The notes beneath the pieces were generated by a model that saw only the letters and a list, made by a program, of their open reading frames with translations, did no database searches and was not told the origin of the DNA. The position numbers were made by a program, and so were the translations under genes. This document shows, piece after piece, positions 56,689 to 64,000 of a DNA stretch of 64,000 nucleotides. The number at the start of each line of letters is the position of its first letter. The first letter of the stretch is position 1. The DNA comes from Acanthosoma haemorrhoidale (Eukaryota; Arthropoda; Insecta; Hemiptera; Acanthosomatidae): contig OV884014.1 of the NCBI GenBank assembly GCA_930367205.1, positions 114,273,768-114,337,767 on the forward strand, in the 5' to 3' direction.

Positions 56689-56695
56689 AATAATT

Positions 56696-57513
56696 CACCT
56701 TGATGAGATCGAGCATTGCTGCAACTAATGTCGGATTAAAGATAATGAATCAAAATGTTCCCACATTGTCCACTAGTTTCTTTTAATTCCACTCCTCTCC
56801 CTGTATCCGAGTTAGTACGGTAATTAGGCTTCCATCTCGACTAACAGCTGACCTGGAACCCACATACGAGGCTAAAAAGACACCCACACTTTGGACAACT
56901 GTACAGACTACTTCAAAGGACATCCCATCTCTCAATAGAAAATAAATTACTAATTTACAAAGTTATACTTAAGCTAATCTGGAGATACGGAATAGAGCTA
57001 TGTGGGACAGCAAACAAGTCGAACATCAAGCGTATCCTGTGAACAATAGTAACCTTATTACGTCAGCAACAAAACCCTTCATAACGATCTTAATAACCTT
57101 ACATTCTTGAACTCATCCCTTCCAAATTTATGAAATCCCGTAGTAACCTATCCAATCCACCCTAATCCCCTAGCACAGTCATTACAATGCACCACTCATC
57201 CCTATAATCCTCCTCGGAGACTAAAACGGCAATGTACTCATATGTGACTCATGTGACCTGCTATAATTTTTTAACAGTGGGAGTCCTGGCAATGGCCAGT
57301 TTCTCCTGTCTGTGCCTAGCTTCCCTCTTTCGCATGCGAGCGAGGTGACAACCATGTGGATTTGGGAGGTCTCTGGGCTGTTTGTAAATACTGCATGAAT
57401 GAGCAAGTGAATGAAAATTGTAAATATGCTATGAATGAAAACATATATCACAATTACTTATTGTCCAATGGAGCAGATTGTAGTTTTATCATAATAAAGT
57501 TGTTTTTATCATC
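56696..57513 (+). mobile_element. 5'-truncated family A LINE copy
   Basis: Starts at the RT segment equivalent to LDEIEYWCNQW and runs through thumb, ORF2 end and 3' UTR to 'ataataaagttgttttt'. Short TSD 'aataatt' at 56689-56695 and 57514-57520. Internal deletions and frameshifts. Confidence 0.85.
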
Positions 57514-57600
57514 AATAATTGATAACTAAAGAAAAAATGTACTCACTTCATCGGGACTCGAACCGTAGCCCTTTCAATATTTTGAGGGGTTTATTTATTA

Positions 57601-57870
57601 TATTTTATGGTTCTTGTTCTGAGTGGTCGTCATTTTATGGTTCTTGTTCCGAGTAGTCGTTATTTTATGGTTCTTGTTCCGAGTAGTCGTTATTTTATGG
57701 TTCTTGTTCTGAATAGTCGTTATTTTATGGTTCTTGTTCTGAATAGTCGTTATTTTATGGTTCTTGTTCTGAATAGTCGTTATTTTATGGTTCTTGTTCG
57801 GAGTAGTCGTTATTTTATGGTGCTTGTTCCGAGTAGTCGTTATTTTATAGTTCTTGTTCCGAGTAGTCGT
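57601..57870. repeat. 30-bp minisatellite, nine units
   Basis: Nine exact-length units of 'tattttatggttcttgttc' plus 'cgagtagtcgt'-type sequence, phased at 57601 + 30n. Because 30 is a multiple of three, one frame stays open (10-residue repeat MVLVPSSRYF), but there is no evidence it is a gene. Confidence 0.97.
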
Positions 57871-57880
57871 TATTTTTAAC

Positions 57881-58769
57881 TCTTTCAGTTTCGCGTATTT
57901 GCGTTATAACAGGAAATACGTACTTTTTTCATGGCTTGTTTTTTGTTTCTATCTGCCAGCAGGGGCGACAAAAACCCCTTTGAAATAACATTTTTCGGTG
58001 TCTTTACTATACCGGTGCCCATCCGACCTGTATTTCCCATCTCACAAACCGTTTCCTTTGGCTGTTCTTTTATTATTCGTACCAAAAACTCTATTCCCAC
58101 CCATATTCTTCGTTTTTCAACTCTCCCAATGTTTAAATAAAAAAACTCATAGTTTCGCTTGTAATAATTCCTATGTTTTCTTTATTGATTTATTTATTTA
58201 TTATAGATATACTCATATCTACTCATTGTTTCTTTGTTTTTTAATATTTTTCTGTTGGTTTTTTGTACCCTAGTACATATGCGACTACACAGGCCCTTTA
58301 TTATTTATAATCTTATCGAATCTTTATACTGCAGTGTATTTTTTTTGTAACCTAGACAATTTGGTTCCATCTTTTTATTCCTGTGAGACGACGTCCCAGA
58401 ATAAAGTTTTATTCATGCATTCATCTTATTCAGACAAGGGGAAGACTTCTAAGTTGAAAGGATTTCTCTGACTGCAGCGCCGTAAAATTGGGATTCTCCT
58501 TTAAGACCTTCTGTAACCTAATTTCTTCTTTTTTTCATCTTGTTAAATTTCAGTGTAAGATCGGCGCATATAATGTTTATATCTTAAAGCTGGAGAATTA
58601 CTGATTAGGACATTTGTGGTACAAAAAGAGTTATTTTATCAAAAAGATATTTTTCATAACTTCCCAAGTTATGCATTTATGCTAACTATTTATCCACCGG
58701 ACCAAGACGTATGTTGGTGAGAAAGCTCAAGTTTATAGTGATTCTAGCCGAACAAGATTTACCTATTGG
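57881..58769. other. Unrecognised AT-rich spacer
   Basis: T-rich. A short stretch (58165-58185) weakly resembles 63742-63760. No gene. Confidence 0.4.
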
Positions 58770-59248
58770 CGAGACATTTTTAGGGCAAAAGAATTTCATA
58801 AAGTGTGCATACAAAACCCATAATAGAACTTAGATTTACTATAGGTACAAAAACAAAACTCTAAGTTACTTAAGCACTGATTTGTTAAGCACTGAAGTTG
58901 TTAATATTAATAAGTGATTAAGAAAGGGCTTCTTCATTAATAAAGTGCAACATAGTTGCGTTTGTGTTTATTATGTTATCACCCCACAAACAGATAACAT
59001 AAAATTTATCGTGCACATTCATTAGTGAAGATTGACAATTCATAGTTTAGTCGATTCTAAAAAACCACCCAAACTTTTAAATCGGGGTTTAGTTAGCGAA
59101 AATTTGTAATAATGTTACTCTTCAAGATCATTTTCTGCAATGGATATTTCAATAAATGGCCAGATAAAAACTCAATTTTCACAACTTTGTCTTCGATCAC
59201 GATCACTAATGTCAGGTCAAGTCGTCTGCGGTCTTGGTAATATTTGTA
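58770..59248 (+). repeat. Dispersed repeat, copy 2, left part (filled site)
   Basis: Copy of 55130-55690. It continues after the inserted transposon at 59894-59935 ('tactttaagctatgtcaaga'). Confidence 0.88.
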
Positions 59249-59891
59249 AAGAAATGTATCCACTGTTTAAAAGTCCATAACTTGCAAACTAATTGACAGA
59301 GTTGTCTCATTTTTGGTAGTGTAATAGTTTGTAGTTCCGGCAATCGCCATACAAGCGTTGTATTGCGTTGTTTTGTTTTGTCAGATGACAGTCGCCAGAT
59401 AGTTAGTGTTTTATTGTTAGTTGTACCGTGTTACTCGAGTAAACATGGCTGGCCTAAGGCTTACATTTGATGAAAGGAAGTCTGTTTTAAAGTGGTATTT
59501 TAAGTACGAAAACATTAATGAGGTTCAACGGCAATGGCGAAATGTGTATCAAACAGAGCCACCGACACGTTTAACGATTCGTCACATTCGAGACAAATTT
59601 GAAGCCGAAAGCTGTGTTAAAGATGTACACAAACAACGATCTGGACGACCTGTAGCAGTAACAAGTCCATTTAGCTCCCATCTTGTGTTACAACAATTCA
59701 CTCGCTCACTACAGAAGTCTGTGAGACAGTGTGCCCGTGAAACTGGAGTGAGTCGCTCAAGTGTTCGGCGATTTTTTATATCTTTAAGTTGGACTTTAAG
59801 CTACACTTTCACATAAAATGAGACAACTCCGTCAATTAGTTTGCAAGTTATGGACTGTTAACCAGTGGATACATTTTTTTCGACCCCTCTG
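59249..59891 (+). mobile_element. Non-autonomous Tc1/mariner-like element with ~60-bp TIRs
   Basis: Inverted repeats of about 60 bp ('aatgtatccactg', 'tccataacttgcaaactaat', 'gagttgtctcatttt') at 59253-59312 and 59817-59879. TA lies outside (59247-59248, 59892-59893). The paralogous empty site at about 55650 confirms the insertion. The left tip lacks about 12 bp present on the right ('cagaggggtcga'). Internally it codes only for an HTH domain. Confidence 0.9.
59421..59816 (+). pseudogene. Transposase N-terminal fragment (HTH)
   Basis: 131 codons from MYRVTRVNMAGLRLTFDERK; Met9 (MAGLRLTF) is the more likely original start. It resembles the helix-turn-helix N-terminus common in insect Tc1/mariner-type transposases: VLKWYFKYENINEVQRQWRN, RLTIRHIRDKFEAESCVKDV, then a GRP-type hinge (QRSGRPVAVTS) and RETGVSRSSVRRFF. 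No DDE/D catalytic region follows; the frame ends at the right TIR. At most a DNA-binding fragment. Confidence 0.8.
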
Positions 59892-59935
59892 TATACTTTA
59901 AGCTATGTCAAGAAGTTTTTTTGTCAATTGATTTA

Positions 59936-60614
59936 ATGATTTACGTATTCCAAAAAAAAAAAAAGAAATTATTAAAAAAATCGTGGACTTTTTCGTGAGA
60001 TGTATTCATACTAATATCAAAAATACATAAATCCAATAAATTGACGTGTACAAAATCGGGCATTGACTTCTGTACCCTCTGGCCTATGAGCTAAGACTAA
60101 TTTCATACCACTGACAATGATGTCAAGATGAAAACTATACAACAATTCAAACAATGAGCAGATGCATTAAAATAAAATGATGAGACAACCAAACTAAGAC
60201 AAAGTCAGCATGACCACTAACGCAATAGTGGAAACAATACCGAAAATGCTTTTACTCCACCAACATACCATTAGACGAAAATTAAAGGGACGCGGGTGCC
60301 ACAGACCCGACTAATGGAATAAAGGGAAGAGAGTGCGGCTAGGATAGTAGACTAGTCGAATAGGGTGCTTGTATCAAAACCCCAGTTTTTCAATTGTAAG
60401 CTATTAGGTCCACTTACTTCCCATTATACGCAGCAATGTGTTCAGTATAATTATATATAATAATAAAATATAAGTATGACCTGAAGTTCCTGAACAATCC
60501 ATACATACAATATTATTGATAAAACAGAAGCGCCAAAATAAAGCAGGTCGAATGAATTCAAGACTAAATACAAACTATTTATTACAAATAAAGGTGCAAT
60601 AATATTTATTTATT
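59936..60614. other. Unrecognised AT-rich spacer
   Basis: No gene. Confidence 0.4.
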
Positions 60615-60865
60615 TTTTTATTAACAACTTTATTATGATAAAATTACAATCTACCCCATTGGGCAATAAGTAATTGTGATAATTTTTTTCATTCATACCA
60701 TATTTACAATTCTCATTCACTTGCTCATTCATACAGTATTTACAAACAGCCCAGGGGCCTCCCAAATCCACATTTTTGTCACTTACCTCGCATGCGAAAG
60801 AGGAAGCGGAGTTTTGAGAAGGCTGACGAAGAGCGCGAGAGCCACAAACGCTCAGGAATACAATA
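60615..60865 (-). mobile_element. Family A LINE 3' UTR fragment
   Basis: Minus strand, ending 'ataataaagttgttaataa'. Internal deletion next to 'ctcaaaactccgcttcc'. 3' UTR only. Confidence 0.88.
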
Positions 60866-61328
60866 TTAGCAAAATAAACCAATATCATGTATATGTGCAG
60901 GGAGTAGACTAGCATTTTAGCATTTTTTTATATTTAAACTATGATGCTCAGTACCCTAACCCAGAAAACCAATTACAGCCCTACTAAAAAGAAATGATAA
61001 GATTAAAGGAACATAGCAAAGCCAACAGATCTTTATCTCAATGGAGCCACTTTATGTAAATAAACTATATACATCATGTACTCAACCTAAAAAAAATTAT
61101 ATTTAATATTTGAGTATATAAAACTCCACACAATAATTTTCAGCACATCGCTTCTATTTCACTAGTAAAACCTATGTCCTGTGTGGCAAGCCTAAACGGT
61201 GACAAGTCGTTTTCATGAACCCCCGATAGTTGAAAAACACGAACGAAATGTTTTTTAATAATATTTTGCTAAATATTTGCAGAGTTATGTAGGACATTTC
61301 TTCAGTTTCCCTTCTATGTTTTACATTG
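60866..61328. other. Unrecognised AT-rich spacer
   Basis: No gene. Confidence 0.4.
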
Positions 61329-61596
61329 GATACAGTTTTGATAAAATTACAATCTACCTTTTTGGGCAATAAGTAATTGTGATAAATGTTTTCATTCATA
61401 CCATATTTACAATTTTCATTCACTCGCTCATTCATACAGTATTTACAAGCAGCCCAGAGACCTCCCAAGTCCACATGGTTGTCACCTTCCTCGCATCCGA
61501 AAGAGGAAGCGGAGTCTTGGAAAGTCCCCCACGCTCCTTCGTCAGCCGCGTCACCGGATACGAGCCAGCGGAGGCTGACCAAGAGCGCGAGTACCA
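61329..61596 (-). mobile_element. Family A LINE 3' UTR fragment
   Basis: Minus strand, with the 3' UTR landmarks and the tail 'gtaattttatcaaaactg'. A possible 8-bp TSD with one mismatch (acattgga/acattaga) flanks it. Confidence 0.88.
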
Positions 61597-61641
61597 CATT
61601 AGAAAATTTAACTACTGAGAATTTTACACAACTGGACGTTT

Positions 61642-61765
61642 TTATTGTAAGGGTTATTCGGGGAAAGACTAATTATTGTAAGGGTTATTCGGGGAAAGAC
61701 TAATTATTGTAAGGGTTATTCGGGGAAAGACTAATTATTGTAAGGGTTATTCGGGGAAAGACTAA
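61642..61765. repeat. 31-bp tandem repeat, four identical units
   Basis: Unit 'ttattgtaagggttattcgg' plus 'ggaaagactaa', four copies with no visible differences, implying recent expansion. Confidence 0.97.
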
Positions 61766-62258
61766 TTGCATACACGCAATCGGGGAAAAAACATTAAAAA
61801 TTTCTGTGTACGCCTTTCTCATGTCTTAACGAACAAAGGAATTGACTTAAAATCTATTAAGGTGGTGTGGCGAGTGAACTGACTAACGATCGGCGGGAAT
61901 ATTATTCCCGCGAATCCACCCGAATATCACTGATCAGTAAACGATCAAATTAACAACTATCCGACATTGTTTCCAAGATCACTCCAGCCATATTTAATTA
62001 TACTATACACTTGAGAACACAATGGTTTTATTACCGTTTACCATGTTAGAACCGTTTAGGTGGAACATATGTTAACTGCATCAATATGTATGTATCAATT
62101 GTATCAGCATTCGCGAGGAAAATGCGACGACCGATCAATCCCTAATTCTCATGGATAGCGCCGATTGTCCCTAGACAATGTTCGCGACTCGTCCTCACCA
62201 AAGAATTCGGCTCTAGCCAGTGAACATTGATACATAGACAATGAGTGGTCCCTATAGC
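61766..62258. other. Unrecognised spacer
   Basis: Contains a short palindrome gcgggaat-att-attcccgc (61893-61911). No gene. Confidence 0.4.
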
Positions 62259-62402
62259 CCTATCCATCCATACCTATCCATATCCCTATGGAAGACCTGA
62301 CGGTATGCCGTACTCTCAGATACCTGCCAGCCTATCCATCCATCCCTATCCATATCCCTAAGGAAGACCTGACGGTATGCCGTACTCTCAGATACCTGCC
62401 AG
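62259..62402. repeat. 72-bp tandem duplication
   Basis: 62259-62330 is repeated at 62331-62402 with two differences. Each unit itself contains short 'ctatccat' repeats. Confidence 0.95.
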
Positions 62403-64000
62403 CCTGTTATGCATACAAAGTTATGGAAACTTAGCTTAAAGCTTATGTAAAGGCGTGGTAGTAAGAGAAATAGAATATTTTCATAGTTTAAATGTTAAAT
62501 AGTTCAATAAATTGTTTCTTACATATTAAATTTTTTTTTTTTTAATGAAAAGACTTAAGCTTAAATATAGTTTTAAATTTAATATTAAATGTATTCAATG
62601 AGTACAATACCGACGAATTAATATTTTCATTTAAACTAAGAAAATATTCCACTTCTCTTACTACCACACCCTCAATGGCTGAAAACTCTCTTTCTTATTC
62701 AAACTATCAATATCATTCGTATCAGTTTTGACTTCATAATGAAGAACGCTATGAATAAAATACTACCTCTCAGAACCAATTTAAAGACGTCTACATACAA
62801 GCCCAGGAGAGCAGACACGTCCCAGCAATTTACTCATTCGCCTGGAATAAATGGATCATTTGAATATTATAAGGATTTCTCTCTTATACCACACTCATTT
62901 ATTCATTTATTAATAGCTTAAATACAAACAACTATTTTATTTAAACGATTGGACATTTATGAATGCAGCCCAACAAAAAATCATAACCATATCATAAATC
63001 ATAATAATAGAATTGCGGGGGGGGGGGGTGATACTACAAATATGATATTAAGTTATCAGCGATGAATATAACTCGTTCATTAGTGATGAGATATTTATAA
63101 TTGAGTATATTTAACATTGACACCCATGCAAGTAGTTTATGTAATTTGTGAGCATCTATTTCTATGAAAGAGAACGTCTGAAGAGAATTTTGAGAACTCA
63201 CGGCAGAAGTATTGGTGTCCATTCATGTTGGTTACTTTTGTTAATTGCTTGTCTGCTCGAAATTCCCATTTCATATTAGACACTAATTATTGAGATATCG
63301 AGATTTTTTGGGATAAAACCACACTACATATTTTATTATAATACATTTCAATTATCGATTAATTAATTATATATAATTCTTATTAGATGTTCTTTAGAGG
63401 CTGCCATATTTCACATTACTACTCCGAGTTGGGTTGAGTACTCCATTCCTTCACCCGGGAAAAATACCTCTTTGGATGCTTCCTCTTGAGGAATATCAAG
63501 ACTTACCCAACTGCAATTCAAATCAGCGAACAAATCCCAAGATACAAAATCATGTATTTCCGTTTTCACAAATTAGCTTCCTTTGACCGTTTTTTTCTTA
63601 TCCGTTATTCAAACTTTTGAGACTCAATTCCCAACATTCGTTGTTCATCAACTCTTTGAATCTAGGCTTTCTTAGTCCCTTATTTCATTTCATCCCCGCA
63701 ACCATACCGCTCTTTTTCGTGCTAATGCCCGTCCGAAATAATTTCTATGTTTTCTTTATTTCCACTTTTTTGCATATACACGTTTACTTTTTTTTTTTTA
63801 TCATTAGCTGTTCGTTAATTTATTCATCACGCATGTACATGGGCCTATTCTTAGTCATAAGTTTATCATTTGTCTGTCGGGTCGTCACGAGGGGGTGCCT
63901 AGTTACCCTAGCCCTAGTGACGAAGTGAGGGTTGATTAGGCTATGACCTGGACAATCGTTTCATGACGGCTTTACTATCTGACTCATATCTGATAGGTAT
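62403..64000. other. Unrecognised AT-rich spacer to window end
   Basis: Contains a G-run at 63017-63028 and a hydrophobic 103-codon plus-strand frame (63617-63928) with no recognised domain. The region 63590-63870 is C/T-rich like some LINE 3' ends, but I cannot confirm this. No gene called. Confidence 0.35.

Noticed and set aside
57545..57570. tRNA or SINE B-box (GGTTCGAGTCCC on the minus strand)
   Set aside because: No A-box at the right distance and no cloverleaf.
63617..63928. 103-codon hydrophobic ORF as a membrane protein
   Set aside because: T-rich DNA naturally yields Phe/Leu-rich frames; no start context, domain or splice signal.

Overview
This is AT-rich, gene-poor eukaryotic DNA, most likely from an insect. 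The signs are a nuclear tRNA-Ala(AGC) with the T-loop type seen in Drosophila, Jockey-type non-LTR retrotransposons, several kinds of mariner element, LTR-retrotransposon remnants, and many mini- and microsatellites. I found no convincing host protein-coding exon, no rRNA, and nothing prokaryotic. The window is best read as a transposon graveyard holding one well-preserved resident.

The resident is a full-length 4.7 kb Jockey-type LINE on the minus strand (22610-27316), flanked by a perfect 11-bp target-site duplication (TSD). It has a 375-bp leader, ORF1 (gag-like with three CCHC zinc knuckles, 25622-26941), ORF2 (endonuclease plus reverse transcriptase, 22931-25621) and a 321-bp 3' UTR. ORF1 and ORF2 share a reading frame and are separated by one TAA. 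ORF2 opens with GTG and has no AUG until codon 857. The leader also holds a tRNA-like stretch. About fifteen 5'-truncated relatives ('family A') lie on both strands; several have their own 7-13 bp TSDs, and one is only 90 bp long. One relative merges with a 327-bp satellite (1-981) whose unit includes a piece of ORF2.

Other layers are: (i) two further non-LTR groups called B and C here, and a 600-bp tail of another LINE with a 9-bp TSD; (ii) five related LTR copies or fragments without internal genes, two of them solo LTRs with clear TSDs; (iii) mariner-type elements: a D34D deletion derivative (11453-12278), two DD41D derivatives with the same internal deletion (27359-28227 and 47495-48344), an HTH-only element with long TIRs (59249-59891) and older relics; (iv) MITE-like inverted-repeat elements (15602-16620, 45451-45724); (v) tandem repeats with units of 15, 19, 30, 31, 31 (with 310-bp higher-order structure), 72 and 327 bp.

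Layout: 1-5 kb satellite, LINE remnant, tRNA-Ala, 31-bp minisatellite, LINE tails. 5-22 kb scattered mariner, LINE and LTR relics. 22.6-27.3 kb the intact LINE. 27.4-41 kb mariner, LTRs and LINE tails, including nested insertions. 41-64 kb LINE tails, MITEs, dispersed repeats and minisatellites. Only the tRNA and the LINE look potentially functional.
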